Shown in pieces: positions 15,941 to 25,795 of a DNA stretch of 64,000 nt. Position 1 is the stretch's first letter. The number at the start of each line of letters is the position of its first letter. The notes below the pieces were generated by a model. The model had not been told where the DNA came from and did not search any database. It saw only the letters and a list, made by a program, of their open reading frames with translations. The stretch spans positions 558,001-622,000 of the forward strand of contig NZ_JAHKPO010000014.1 in the NCBI RefSeq assembly GCF_018860365.1, in the 5' to 3' direction. Origin of the DNA: Arenibacter algicola. Its GTDB lineage: Bacteria; Bacteroidota; Bacteroidia; Flavobacteriales; Flavobacteriaceae. The translations under genes and the position numbers were made by a program.

Positions 15941-16513
15941 TTATTTGTTAATTAATCTTTTTCTAATTCGGCTCAATGACTCCGGTCTTATACCTAAGTA
16001 GCTAGCGATTTGATGTTGAGAGGCTCTTTGGAGCAAATTGGGCCTTGTTTTTAGCAATTGTAAATAGCGCTCCTCCGGTGTAGAAGATTTAAATGCGGTG
16101 TATGATTCTTGTTGTTTTGTTAATATTACTTCAGCGATCACCCTGGATAGGGATTCCAATTGTGGATACTTGTGATACATTTCATTTTCCAAGGCAGGAT
16201 TGCCTACATTTACAACTGTATCTTCCAAACATTCCAAGAAATATTGGGAAGGCGTTGATTTGCCTATATTGGAAGGTGTAACAACTTCTTTCTCAGTATA
16301 AAACTCTATAGTTTTTTCTTCTCCATCTTTAATAAAATAGCTTCTAATACAACCTTCCAATATGAAATAACATTCATTTGAAAAATCTCCTTCCTTAAGT
16401 AGGATATCCCCTTTTTTATAGCTTTTGAAATATGCACTTTCGTTTATTGCATTCTCTAACTGCTCTGTAATCTCGGTGTATTTTGAGAGATATTTTAATA
16501 TTTTACTTTTCAA
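15941..16513 (-). CDS. Crp/Fnr-family transcriptional regulator
   Basis: 190 residues. A cyclic-nucleotide-binding-like barrel (YKKGDILLKEGDFSNECYFI, LEGCIRSYFIKDGEEKTIEF) is followed by a C-terminal HTH (ASQHQIASYLGIRPESLSRI). The barrel lacks an evident cAMP-binding RExA motif, as is common in Bacteroidota members. It lies 76 bases upstream of the DUF4386 gene on the same strand and may regulate the DUF4386/S41 unit. No cysteine cluster for Fe-S is seen. Confidence 0.9.
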   Translation of the reverse strand: MKSKILKYLSKYTEITEQLENAINESAYFKSYKKGDILLKEGDFSNECYFILEGCIRSYFIKDGEEKTIEFYTEKEVVTPSNIGKSTPSQYFLECLEDTVVNVGNPALENEMYHKYPQLESLSRVIAEVILTKQQESYTAFKSSTPEERYLQLLKTRPNLLQRASQHQIASYLGIRPESLSRIRKRLINK

Positions 16514-16902
16514 AATTCAATACTTTATTGTTTAGCCCACCCTTCAAAGAATTTTCATGAGTTCGAATGTGGAATATTCATGGGAATAATTCTTGGCCCC
16601 TTTACAAGTATAGGTCTAATGTAATAAATTTATTTTGTAGGCTTAGTCGTTGATTAATTGATTTATTGCCTTTTGCTAGGAGGTATACTTCTCACTTGAT
16701 TGTCCAGCCACCATCTCTTTAATGGGCGCTCAATTTATTATCCATTTATGTGGCTTCCTAGTTTTTTCTTTTTTTCTGGGAACTTAGCAATTTAGGAGAT
16801 ATAACCCTAATGCATTTCATGGAGACTATCCTTTATTTTGAAAACTTCTACATTCATAAAAACTATGGGAGGCATACTGAAAACCTCTCTTTGCCGTATC
16901 GA
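16514..16902. other. 389-bp gene-free interval
   Basis: No credible ORF, tRNA or strong hairpin was found. A short reverse-strand run (MVAGQSSEKYTS) is too short to call. It separates the Crp/Fnr gene from the esterase gene, both on the reverse strand. Confidence 0.4.
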
Positions 16903-17718
16903 TTATTTTAGTTTTCTTAATCCGTTATATAAGGCAGGATAAACAACATTGCTGTGTTCATTTTGGGCTATTATGTCATATTGAACCCTAATTTTTTTAT
17001 CTGGTGAAGCCAAGGCCTGTTTCTTTATTTTTTTTACAAATTGGTCGGTAATTTTTTTGTCATTTTCCCGTTCCCACACACCTACATATATTTTTTTATT
17101 AAAGGAAATGTTTGCTGTATTGTAAAACAATATTTTATTGTCGTTCCACCATAAACTCGGGTTTATTATTAAATAATTGTCAAACAGCTCTGATTTGGTA
17201 AGTAGTATTTCCGAAGCCAATAAACCACCTAGTGAATGGCCTATAATAGTTTTTATATTATCTGTGCGATACTCCTTCTCAATTAGCGGCATTAACTCCA
17301 AGGAAAGAAATGATAAAAATTTTTCAGATTCCCCTGAACTCGGAAAATTTATCAAATCGCTCTCAATTTTGGAAGGTTTTGTAAAATCCCTTCTTCTATC
17401 CACATTTTCAATTCCAACAACTATGGATTCTGAAATTTGCTGGCCTTTTTTAGAAGAAAGAAATCTAATCAGCCCCACAGTCGGTATATAGATATCATTT
17501 ATACCGCCATCTAGGATATAAATTACCGGATATTTATTGCCAGTACTATTGTCATAGCTTTCTGGCAGGTATATATTAATGGTCCTGTTTTCTTCCAAAA
17601 CATGTGAAAACAATTCGATTGATGCACCTAATCTAATATCATCCAATCTGGCAATGGATTGTGAATTCACTATAAAGTGGCATAATATGATTCCGAGGGT
17701 TGAAATTTTGATTTTCAC
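16903..17718 (-). CDS. Alpha/beta hydrolase, putative esterase (Esterase D/Fes/IroE type)
   Basis: 271 residues with a signal-peptide-like start (MKIKISTLGIILCHFIVNSQ). The fold is indicated by NIYLPESYDNSTGNKYPVIY, an oxyanion segment YILDGGINDI, and the nucleophile elbow TIIGHSLGGLLASEIL (GHSLGG, Ser nucleophile); a late EHSNVVYPALYNGL supplies the His. Exported or periplasmic ester hydrolase of the PF00756 family, which includes siderophore esterases. The substrate is not shown. Monocistronic as far as can be seen. Confidence 0.85.
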   Translation of the reverse strand: MKIKISTLGIILCHFIVNSQSIARLDDIRLGASIELFSHVLEENRTINIYLPESYDNSTGNKYPVIYILDGGINDIYIPTVGLIRFLSSKKGQQISESIVVGIENVDRRRDFTKPSKIESDLINFPSSGESEKFLSFLSLELMPLIEKEYRTDNIKTIIGHSLGGLLASEILLTKSELFDNYLIINPSLWWNDNKILFYNTANISFNKKIYVGVWERENDKKITDQFVKKIKKQALASPDKKIRVQYDIIAQNEHSNVVYPALYNGLRKLK

Positions 17719-18025
17719 GATTCTTTATTTTTGTTATTGTTATACCTTATTTTTAAATCTGCTAAAGAGTCCAGTTTAGTTTCTTTGATACGAAACCTTT
17801 TAGGCCTCTGAAATAGCTTGATTGAAGATAGCACGTTACCAGTTTAGTACTGCTTTACGGGATAGGTCCCACTTTTATGACTTTATGGTAGGCATAGGTA
17901 TCTGTTTTCAAGCAAAAATTTAATTGAATTTGGGTCCAAGTGCCATTGTGATCTAATGGTTAGAGAACTTGATAATATCCGTTTTTTACTCTTCGATACT
18001 TTACTTTTTAGAAATTGGATCCATT
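17719..18025. other. 307-bp gene-free interval
   Basis: Contains no recognised gene. AT-rich ends with a more mixed centre; nothing palindromic stands out. Confidence 0.4.
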
Positions 18026-18355
18026 TTATTCTGACATACTATTCTCTTTATCTATAAAGAAAACCCAGGTAACAAAATCTTTAGTAAATTCAATGAACCT
18101 ATGTTCCGAAAAGGCCGGGACATAGAGAAAATCCCCAGATTTAAAAGTAGTGGTCTGTTCTGTCAATTGAAATTTACCTTCTCCTGAAATAATAAGATAA
18201 AACTCGTCGCGATCATGTGGAGTTTGCTTATCGAACATATGGGGTTTATAAATTTCCACTGTAAGCTGCCCCTTCTGAAAAAGAGTTATGAACTCCTTTC
18301 CCGACTCTTCTAGTTCCGTAAGTGCCAGAAGTTCTGATATTTTGTTAATAGCCAT
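18026..18355 (-). CDS. Small cupin-domain protein
   Basis: 109 residues. A single conserved beta-barrel cupin: HMFDKQTPHDRDEFYLIISG (motif 1 with H and E ligands), FKSGDFLYVPAFSEHRFIEF (motif 2 with H). Likely metal-binding, with an unknown small-molecule or isomerase/dioxygenase role. Last gene of a same-strand run with a DinB protein 17 bases upstream, then the SDR and ketopantoate-reductase-like genes. Confidence 0.85.
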   Translation of the reverse strand: MAINKISELLALTELEESGKEFITLFQKGQLTVEIYKPHMFDKQTPHDRDEFYLIISGEGKFQLTEQTTTFKSGDFLYVPAFSEHRFIEFTKDFVTWVFFIDKENSMSE

Positions 18356-18372
18356 CTTTTCAGGATATGTAT

Positions 18373-18927
18373 TTAAAGGTCATCTGTGAAATGTCGTCTT
18401 GATTTCGCCTGAGTAAATTTTCTAGAATTATATTCTTTGGACCGGTTAGGTGGAATTGAAAGACTTTCCCATTTTTCACACGTGATCATTTTACTAAGAA
18501 ATATGATCTGCCCGATATGATAAGAATAGTGTGCCAATTGGCGATTGATTGCTTCTGTAACTGTATGTCCATCGTTACGGATATACACAATATACTCCAG
18601 TTGTTCTTCCTTTAGTTGACCAAGAGTATTAAATAAGCAATACCACCCCTTATTCCAATAGGTCATAAGCTCACTTCTATCTGAAAAAGTATTTTCAAAT
18701 TCAGCATCTCTGTTTCTCCAGACTTTCTCACCATCCTCGGTCAAAAAGTCTGTAAAACGGGAGAGCATATTACCTGCAATATGGTTAACAATAATCGCAA
18801 CACTATTGCTTTCCTGATTAAATTGCCAAAATAATCCGTTTTCAGGCAATTGTGCCATAGCTTTTTCCCCAAGCATTTTGTAATATTCAAACTGCTTGAT
18901 TACACTAGGTAAATAACTTGTTTTCAT
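18373..18927 (-). CDS. DinB-like (DUF1572-type) protein
   Basis: 184 residues. A four-helix bundle is suggested, with KQFEYYKMLGEKAMAQLPEN near the start, SVAIIVNHIAGNMLSRFTDF (His of the metal triad) and AINRQLAHYSYHIGQIIFLS (HxxxH, remaining ligands). DinB/YfiT-type proteins are metal-dependent thiol transferases or hydrolases. The substrate is unknown. It is followed by the cupin gene and preceded by the SDR gene on the same strand. Confidence 0.85.
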   Translation of the reverse strand: MKTSYLPSVIKQFEYYKMLGEKAMAQLPENGLFWQFNQESNSVAIIVNHIAGNMLSRFTDFLTEDGEKVWRNRDAEFENTFSDRSELMTYWNKGWYCLFNTLGQLKEEQLEYIVYIRNDGHTVTEAINRQLAHYSYHIGQIIFLSKMITCEKWESLSIPPNRSKEYNSRKFTQAKSRRHFTDDL

Positions 18928-18984
18928 AATTATTCCATTTAACTATTAATGCTCGATTTTAGATTGAGTATTACCATTAGGGAG

Positions 18985-19728
18985 TTAACTTCCTCCAGTG
19001 ATATCTATAAAAGTTCCAGTTGAGAAAGATGATTTTTCCGAGGCTAGCCAGATTATTGCCTCTGCAACCTCATGAGCCGTTCCTCCTCTCTTCATTGGAA
19101 TACTTTCCTTTATTCTGTTCACACGATCATATTCACCGCCGTCAGCATGAATATCTGTGTAAATAAATGCTGGACGAACGCCATTGACCCTAATCCCCTC
19201 ATCCGCGACTTCCTTTGATAAGCCTATGGTTAATGTATCCAATGCACCTTTGGATACCGCATAGTCTATATATTCACCGGGGGCTCCAGTTTTTGCAGCA
19301 AGGGATGATACATTGACTATCGTTCCTCCTTTTCCACCATGTCTTGTGGACATTCTCTTGACAGCCTCCCTTGCGCAAAGGAACTGACCAGTAATATTGG
19401 CTGAAAATATCCTGTTTAACCTGGAAATCCCTATGTTTTCAAGTCTCATTTGCCTTTCCAATATTCCTGCATTGTTTATTAGCGAATGCAGATTTCCAAA
19501 GAGTCGATCAGTTTCGGAGAAGAGCCTAAGAACGTCTCCCTCTTTGGAAATATCAGCCTGAATCGCCACAGCTTTACCACCAGCATCAACAATGTCCCTA
19601 ACCACTTTTTCTGCATCTATTTTATGTTTGAGATAATTGACTACCACGGAAAAATCGTTCTTAGCGGCGAGAAGTGCTGTTGCAGCACCTATTCCCCTGC
19701 TTGAGCCGGTAATGATCATTGTTTTCAT
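18985..19728 (-). CDS. Short-chain dehydrogenase/reductase (SDR), FabG-like
   Basis: 247 residues, classical SDR. Cofactor motif TGSSRGIGAATA (residues 7-18), NNAG at about 85-88, active-site Ser (VNVSSLAAK, about 141) and Y156-x-x-x-K160 (DYAVSKGA). NADP(H)-type specificity is not determined. It converts a hydroxyl to a keto group or the reverse. It starts 2 bases after the ketopantoate-reductase-like gene ends, so the two are translationally coupled. Confidence 0.92.
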   Translation of the reverse strand: MKTMIITGSSRGIGAATALLAAKNDFSVVVNYLKHKIDAEKVVRDIVDAGGKAVAIQADISKEGDVLRLFSETDRLFGNLHSLINNAGILERQMRLENIGISRLNRIFSANITGQFLCAREAVKRMSTRHGGKGGTIVNVSSLAAKTGAPGEYIDYAVSKGALDTLTIGLSKEVADEGIRVNGVRPAFIYTDIHADGGEYDRVNRIKESIPMKRGGTAHEVAEAIIWLASEKSSFSTGTFIDITGGS

Positions 19729-19730
19729 AA

Positions 19731-20687
19731 TTAAATGTTTTTGTTTGTTTTAGTGTTTAACATCCTATAATGTGCCTTTAGTTTTATTAGATCACCAAGG
19801 AGCCTAGTCACCCTTATGAGGTCTCTTTTGTTAATACTCTCTGCAACTTTCACTATTTGCGGATTTAATGTTTCAATTTCAGTTTTTCTACAGTTCTTAA
19901 TATCTTGTAAGGTGGATATCTCCTGTCCATCGGATAATCTGCTGATCTGTAATAGACTTGATTTTAGTTCTTCGACATCTAGGGGTACCCCAATGGCCCC
20001 TGCTATAGTGCTACATTCGTAGATTACGCTTTGGGCAATTTCAAATGCCGCCTTATCTCTGTGAAATATTCCGTTATCTATTTCAAGCAAGGGGCAAACC
20101 GAGTTAAATACGCTGTTCAGTATTGTCTTTTTCCAAATGATCTTTTGAATATTGATTTCACTGTTGAAATGGAAATCCTGAGTACTTAGCAAGGAAACTA
20201 TGTAATCAAGTCTATCAATGTTTCCTTGTTCTATTCCGATTGGGCTTGATGAAATTGGCCTAAACCTAATCGAATGGGAATTCATCCTCTGGCTGGTCAC
20301 AAATAGAACGCAACGGTAAATTTCTGGATATTGATGATTTAAAAAGGCCTGTTCAACACCTATGCCGTTTTGAAGAAGTACAATGGGCGAACTGCCCGTC
20401 TTATGCCTGAGGGCGGCCGCTAACTTATCATTTCCATAAGATTTATTGGTTAGAACAATTACTCCATTTAAGGAGGGGAAATTAACTAATGTCCCTATTT
20501 CCAGTTGGGCCTCCTGGACGGTTCCGTCCTCCATCTCTACGCGAAGGCGTTCGGTTTTCCTAGAACCATCATTCACGCTTCCCCGGATAAGCGAAACACT
20601 TTTTCCAGCGAGTTTAAGAAACACTGCCAGCGCTTGACCTATGGCCCCGGAACCAATTATATATATATTAGTTTGAGTCGATAACAT
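19731..20687 (-). CDS. Ketopantoate reductase (ApbA/PanE)-like protein
   Basis: 318 residues. The N-terminus has IYIIGSGAIGQALAVFLKLA, the dinucleotide-binding GxGxxG of the family. FPSLNGVIVLTNKSYGNDKL carries the NK motif and WKKTILNSVFNSVCPLLEID the catalytic Lys/Asn helix of 2-dehydropantoate 2-reductases. The gene is divergent from the MocR regulator and first in the SDR/DinB/cupin cluster. A second-copy paralogue used for a specialised substrate is more likely than housekeeping PanE, since neighbours are not pantothenate genes. This is inference. Confidence 0.82.
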   Translation of the reverse strand: MLSTQTNIYIIGSGAIGQALAVFLKLAGKSVSLIRGSVNDGSRKTERLRVEMEDGTVQEAQLEIGTLVNFPSLNGVIVLTNKSYGNDKLAAALRHKTGSSPIVLLQNGIGVEQAFLNHQYPEIYRCVLFVTSQRMNSHSIRFRPISSSPIGIEQGNIDRLDYIVSLLSTQDFHFNSEINIQKIIWKKTILNSVFNSVCPLLEIDNGIFHRDKAAFEIAQSVIYECSTIAGAIGVPLDVEELKSSLLQISRLSDGQEISTLQDIKNCRKTEIETLNPQIVKVAESINKRDLIRVTRLLGDLIKLKAHYRMLNTKTNKNI

Positions 20688-20864
20688 TCTGTTTATTCTA
20701 ATGTTAGTACGATATTGATTTCTTTTCTTAATTCAATAATTTCTTCGGATAGAATGATATTTGTAAATACGTATTACTAATGTTTTATTCTAGTACAAAT
20801 CTGAATAAAAAAATAGTATGATAGCAGATGCAGTTTTATTAATTTTGTATATAGCAGTTAAGAA
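20688..20864. promoter_or_regulatory. Divergent control region between ketopantoate-reductase-like and MocR genes
   Basis: 177 AT-rich bases carry the promoters for both transcripts. The motif TTAGTAC-like (20704) recurs as CTAGTAC (20790-20796) about 85 bases apart, a possible regulator site. No operator can be proven from the sequence. Confidence 0.35.
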
Positions 20865-22301
20865 ATGAAAAAGGACATTATAACGACTAAAGAATTTGTT
20901 TACCTGAGAATATCCAGAACTATTGAACAACAGATCTTGGATAATGCATTGAGAACAGGAGATAAATTACCCTCACTGCGTACCATTTGTAGGGAGTATG
21001 GTGTTAGTCAAAATACAGCATTGAGTGCTTATTATCATTTGGAAAGTAAAATGCTTATCGAGGCTAGACCTCAATCTGGATATTATGTAAGATATTCCAG
21101 AACACGATTACCTTCAATGCCCATGAAGACCAGTCCTTCCAACGCTTCGAATTATTCCGAAAGTGAACTTCTTGTTCGTGAGGTCTATAGCAATCTTGGT
21201 CAAGATGGCCATATGGCGCTTTCCTTGGGAACACCGGCAAATGAATTATTACCTATAGCAAAACTGAACAAAGGTTTGGTGCAGGCCACGCGTGATCTTA
21301 CCGGTAGTGGCGTGAATTCTGATAAAGTAGAAGGAAATGAAAGGTTACGCCGGCAAATAGCTAGGTGGTCATTTGCTATGGAATGTAACTTTAGTTATAA
21401 AGACATAATTACTACCAGCGGCTGTTTAAATGCTCTTTCTTATTGTATGATGGCAGTTACAGAAAAAGGCGATACAGTGGCTATGGAAAGTCCCGTTTCA
21501 TTTGGGATGCTTCAACTCGCACAGGCATTAGGCGTAAAAGTGCTTGAACTACCGACACATCCGGAAACCGGAGTAGATCTGAATGCTTTTGAAGATGCTT
21601 TAAAGAGCGGTGAAGTTAAAGCTAGTTTGTTGATTAGCAATTTTAGTAACCCACTCGGATGCTGCATGCCCGATGAGAATAAAAAAGCAGCTGTAGAACT
21701 TTCTGAAAAATTTAATATACCACTTATAGAGAACGATCTGAACGGTGACGTTTATTTCGGACAACGACGCCCCAAATCATGTAAAACTTATGATCGAAGT
21801 GGTATCGTTTTATGGTGCGGTTCTGTATCCAAGACCCTGGCTCCCGGTTACAGGGTAGGTTGGGTTGTTCCAGGAAGATTTAAGGAAACGGTACTAAGGA
21901 TGAAGTTATTTTTAACCATTGCAACAACTTCTATAACCCAGGAAGTGATAGCGAACTTTTTAGAAACTGGACGGTATGAAAATCACCTACGAAAATTAAG
22001 GCATACCCTTCATGGTAATATGCTTCAATTTTCAAGAACTATTTCGGACCATTTTCCCGAAGATACCATGGCTAGCCGACCTCAAGGCGGTTTTGTGCTA
22101 TGGGTTGAACTACCAAAAGGAATAAACACCCTGAGCATTTATGAAAAAGCCAATCAAGAGCAAATTTACTATGCACCTGGTAGAATATTTTCCTTACAAA
22201 ATCAGTATAACAATTGTCTTCGGTTGAATTATGGTTTAGTATGGAATAAAGAATTGGAACAAAGACTAATACAGCTGGGCCATTTGCTAAAAAATAGCTA
22301 G
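20865..22301 (+). CDS. MocR/PdxR-type regulator: GntR HTH fused to class I aminotransferase
   Basis: 478 residues. Residues about 8-80 are a GntR winged helix (GDKLPSLRTICREYGVSQNT), residues about 115-475 a fold-type I PLP domain. PLP anchors are N262 (SNPLGC), D291 (IENDLNGDVYFG) and Lys323 (GSVSKTLAPGYRVGW). MocR proteins sense PLP or a PLP adduct of an amino compound and regulate a divergent target. Here the neighbour is the ketopantoate-reductase-like/SDR cluster, the expected target. Likely no independent aminotransferase role. Confidence 0.93.
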   Translation: MKKDIITTKEFVYLRISRTIEQQILDNALRTGDKLPSLRTICREYGVSQNTALSAYYHLESKMLIEARPQSGYYVRYSRTRLPSMPMKTSPSNASNYSESELLVREVYSNLGQDGHMALSLGTPANELLPIAKLNKGLVQATRDLTGSGVNSDKVEGNERLRRQIARWSFAMECNFSYKDIITTSGCLNALSYCMMAVTEKGDTVAMESPVSFGMLQLAQALGVKVLELPTHPETGVDLNAFEDALKSGEVKASLLISNFSNPLGCCMPDENKKAAVELSEKFNIPLIENDLNGDVYFGQRRPKSCKTYDRSGIVLWCGSVSKTLAPGYRVGWVVPGRFKETVLRMKLFLTIATTSITQEVIANFLETGRYENHLRKLRHTLHGNMLQFSRTISDHFPEDTMASRPQGGFVLWVELPKGINTLSIYEKANQEQIYYAPGRIFSLQNQYNNCLRLNYGLVWNKELEQRLIQLGHLLKNS

Positions 22302-22321
22302 CGTAGTACATTAGGCTAAAA

Positions 22322-22768
22322 TCAATCCACCTGTTCGTTGTTGTCTAAATTCTTTATCTGCATTATTGTTACCAGAGCAGTGGCGATATGTTTCTCCCTA
22401 TCTTTCATAACACTAAATATGTCAGAGCTAACAACTGATAGAATTTTTCCACTTTTAATAACTTTTGCTTTTGCTTTTAACTCATCCCCAATAGCAGGAG
22501 AGAGATAGTTTACCTTTAATTCAACAGTTGCAAAATAACTACCTATGGCTTTGGTCGTCGCAACGGCATAACCTGAAGATAAATCGGCCAAGGATGCTAT
22601 GGTACTTCCATTATACATTCCAGCCGGACGCAACATAAATTTTTCTTTTGGGATTTTCATTTCAAAACGGCCACTATCGATAGTGACAATTTCGGCCTTC
22701 ATTAGTTTCAGTATTTCGGATTTCCCAAAGCTTCTAATAAGATAATCTTTGTAGTTTTTTTCATTCAT
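22322..22768 (-). CDS. PaaI-like hotdog thioesterase
   Basis: 148 residues. MYNGSTIASLADLSSGYAVAT carries the conserved N..D/E region of PaaI/YigI-type hotdog enzymes, then FATVELKVNYLSPAIGDELKAKAKVIKSGK, the second strand pair. Probably hydrolyses an acyl-CoA thioester. Its start overlaps the end of the upstream YfiT-like gene by 8 bases, indicating coupling, and it converges on the MocR gene with a 20-base gap. Confidence 0.85.
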   Translation of the reverse strand: MNEKNYKDYLIRSFGKSEILKLMKAEIVTIDSGRFEMKIPKEKFMLRPAGMYNGSTIASLADLSSGYAVATTKAIGSYFATVELKVNYLSPAIGDELKAKAKVIKSGKILSVVSSDIFSVMKDREKHIATALVTIMQIKNLDNNEQVD

Positions 22769-23285
22769 AGCCGATCTTTTTACTGAGCATAATATGGGCT
22801 AAATGGTGTTCGCAGTGCCAAGCATACATACCAATAGCTTCCACAATACTAATCCTTCTATTTCCTTCCGGATGAACGAATTTTCTACTTAAGTCACTAT
22901 TACTAATACTTTTCAATAGAATTTCCCAACGTGTATGTAAGCCCTCCAAAATGGCCAAGGAGGCATCTAAAGGTAGCTCATAATCTTTCAGCTGTGCCCA
23001 CCGGTCTTCGAAATAGGGTTTTATCGTAGGTTCATTCTCAGTTAGTGCCAGTTTCATCCTGCAAAAGGCATTCATATGGCTATCAGCGCAATGATGTACA
23101 ATTTGGCGTAGCGTCCATCCATTTTTTCTATAACTCGAGTCCAACTGTTTGTCGGTCAGATTTTGGACCTCCATGTTTAGATTCTTTGGGAATGTAGCAA
23201 TAGTAGTAATCCAATCTGACAGTAAATCATGCGTTAAATCTTTGGGATATTTAAATTGACCGATCGGATATTTTTTATTGTCCAT
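22761..23285 (-). CDS. YfiT/DinB-family metal-dependent hydrolase-like protein
   Basis: 174 residues. IGQFKYPKDLTHDLLSDWIT and RQIVHHCADSHMNAFCRMKLAL, with a terminal AWHCEHHLAHI, reproduce the YfiT (putative bacillithiol-transfer DinB) layout, including all three histidine ligands. Overlaps the thioesterase gene by 8 bases. Together with the DUF1572-type protein at 18373 it gives two DinB-fold proteins within 5 kb. Function uncertain. Confidence 0.85.
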   Translation of the reverse strand: MDNKKYPIGQFKYPKDLTHDLLSDWITTIATFPKNLNMEVQNLTDKQLDSSYRKNGWTLRQIVHHCADSHMNAFCRMKLALTENEPTIKPYFEDRWAQLKDYELPLDASLAILEGLHTRWEILLKSISNSDLSRKFVHPEGNRRISIVEAIGMYAWHCEHHLAHIMLSKKIGYE

Positions 23286-23951
23286 AATATATTGAAATAG
23301 TATTAGTTAATTTATAATTGCTTGGTTAGTAGTTTTTTGTCTGCTAAAACTATGGGGAGCTATTTAATGGCTCAATACCAACTTTAAGTAATGACTTTTT
23401 GATAGACCATAACATGTATTCATGATTTAAAATTCATAAAATATATTATTTAATAACAGATGCATTTTTTTGAATTTCTATGGTTACAGTTGATCTTTGT
23501 TGAGATGTAAACATAAGTTTTAAGTAAATACCCATAGTTAGCAAATCGCAATGGAATGATTTGGAAATAGCTCTTAAGACCACTACTGTTTAAAATCCGC
23601 GTATAGGCCTACCATTTCCAATATGTATTGGCCATTGACCAGTTTTAAAAGTTCTTCCAAATAGGAGATTATGCAATAGTAATTCAGGCTCTTTTAGTAT
23701 TGTCAGGTTTGTGGAAGAAGTAAAATTTGTAATCGATCCCTTCCTTGTTGTGGAAAATTGTTTGATTTTATGCAGAAATGCCCAACCGTGCTAAATATTT
23801 GAATGGAAACCGTGGATAATGTAATCAGGGCAATTATTTTCATTACAATTGAAATCCTCTATTTCCTTTGGCACTTGGACTACAAATTTTAAAGCGGCAT
23901 ATATTAAAATTAACCCAGATTTATTTTTGATCTCTTATCAAACTCAATCAA
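23286..23951. other. 666-bp gene-free interval
   Basis: No ORF with family resemblance. AT-rich, without strong palindromes. May contain leader sequence for the reverse-strand genes on either side; nothing can be named. Confidence 0.4.
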
Positions 23952-25154
23952 TTATATTTTATACATTTTTTCATTGTTTAGATGTATGGTGAACAATGCC
24001 CCTTCATTAGGCCTGCTTTTGACTTCGATCTTTCCACCATGTGTCTCAACAATGGATTTAACAATGCACAGGCCAACCCCTACTCCTTCTTCATGGGTAT
24101 GCAAGCGTTTAAATAGGCCGAACACTTTTTCACCATGTTTTTCAGCGTCAAAACCAAGTCCGTTATCTTTTATGAGGAGATAAACACTTTCGTTGCGTTT
24201 TCTGGTTTTTACTTCGATTTTTAGTAACCGATCCGGGCTTTTGAATTTCATCGAATTGCTTAGCAGATTTTGTAGGATACTTTTTAAATGTAAGGGTGGA
24301 TATTCAATTTCAGAGCATTCGGAAAAGTCTACGTCGATGTTGGCGTTTGTAGATTTAAGACGGTCAGGAATACTCTGTTTTACTTCCTTAAATATCTTTT
24401 TAAATTCCAAGTGTTCTTTCTTTTCATTTAGCGTTGTTTTAAAGTTGATGACATCGTTCAGGGCGAACACCTTTTTATAAACCTGTTCAATGTTATTTTT
24501 CAATTTATAGAATAATTCAATATCCTTATCACCATAAATACTATGTGTATTTATCATTTCAATTAACACGTTGAGATTGGTGACAGGTGCTTTCAAATCG
24601 TGAGCGGCCACAAAGGCAAACTCTTCCAATTCTCTATTTTTTGTTTCAATTTGTTCGGCGTTCAATTCCGCTTTACTTATCTCTGCTTCCAAGGCGTTAT
24701 TCAACTTCTTCATCTTGTCTTCCCCCTGCTTACGTTCGGTGATGTTTTGAATGTGGACGTGTATTACAGGGATATCCTCAATTATATACATACAGGGAGT
24801 GACATCAGCAACAAAAACGGAACCGTCCTTACGCCTAAACTTTTTTTCAACAGTCAAGTTTTTCTTTTGTTCCTTGTTTTCTCCAATCCGAGTTGATGAC
24901 TCTTGATCAACTTTGTAATGTAAGTCTATTAGTTTCTTCCTGAGTAGTTCACTTTTGGGGTAACCAAATTCTTTGATGGCACTGTCATTCGCCTCAATGA
25001 TACGCATGTCCATATTATGGATGATTTTTGGAAAAATGGAATACTTGAAAACTTGTTTGTAAATGTCATTGGTTATTTTAACTTGTAGAAATTCTTCAAA
25101 TGGATTTGTATTGTCTGAATTATCCTTTTCATTCATTTCCTTATTAAAGTCCAT
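23952..25154 (-). CDS. PAS-domain sensor histidine kinase
   Basis: 400 residues. PAS residues about 35-140 (IIHNMDMRIIEANDSAIKEF, RRKDGSVFVADVTP, QNITERKQ). A coiled-coil linker, then HisKA with H185 (EFAFVAAHDLKAPVTNL), an N box (LQNLLSNSMKFKS), G boxes (DNGLGFDAEKHG, GVGVGLCIVKSIVETHGGKI). No transmembrane segment, so a cytosolic sensor. It has no receiver next to it; a lone receiver is at 25796 on the other strand, divergent and a plausible partner. Confidence 0.92.
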   Translation of the reverse strand: MDFNKEMNEKDNSDNTNPFEEFLQVKITNDIYKQVFKYSIFPKIIHNMDMRIIEANDSAIKEFGYPKSELLRKKLIDLHYKVDQESSTRIGENKEQKKNLTVEKKFRRKDGSVFVADVTPCMYIIEDIPVIHVHIQNITERKQGEDKMKKLNNALEAEISKAELNAEQIETKNRELEEFAFVAAHDLKAPVTNLNVLIEMINTHSIYGDKDIELFYKLKNNIEQVYKKVFALNDVINFKTTLNEKKEHLEFKKIFKEVKQSIPDRLKSTNANIDVDFSECSEIEYPPLHLKSILQNLLSNSMKFKSPDRLLKIEVKTRKRNESVYLLIKDNGLGFDAEKHGEKVFGLFKRLHTHEEGVGVGLCIVKSIVETHGGKIEVKSRPNEGALFTIHLNNEKMYKI

Positions 25155-25795
25155 TTTTATGATTTTTACATGTTTCTGGGGCCAGAAATCAATTCATTAT
25201 AGTAACATCTTAAGACTAAATATTAATTCCTGTTGCAACTAACAGTTTTACTAGTTCAAAGTCCCAATTATTATAATCCTTGGTTTTAATCACTAAGAGT
25301 ACCTAAAATAGTTAATTTTAAATAAATGGAAACTTGTAATGGGCATTTTAGGGAAAGGTTCTGCAGTATTGATAGTAATAATGGATCCACAACAATGAAA
25401 GCGAATATATAATGGCATTAAACTTGGTCAAATTACTTCTATTCTAATTCTTTTTCCAGACCACATTTTTTTCTTTCCAATATCATGGACTTTCCATTCA
25501 TAGCACCCAAATCCCCACTAATTTTTTGGGATGACTTCACATTTTATAAGTTTTAGGATTGTGCCATTTTAATAATGTACGTGTCATGAACCAATAAACC
25601 AGATACTCAAACAGTTCAGCGAATTTCTATTGGGTTGAGGCTAGGTAGTCCTTATTTTGAAACAAATAAATAAGTAGCCATTATTTCTGGGATTATTTTG
25701 GATTATTAAAGGAAATCAGAGATTATTTTGGAAAAACTGATCTTACATCCGGATGTTAATTGTTGATGACATATATTAAGTTATTTTAGATTAAT
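25155..25795. other. 641-bp divergent intergenic region
   Basis: Between the divergent kinase and receiver genes. Promoters for both must lie here, but no clear -33/-7 pair is visible. No ORF recognised. Confidence 0.4.
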
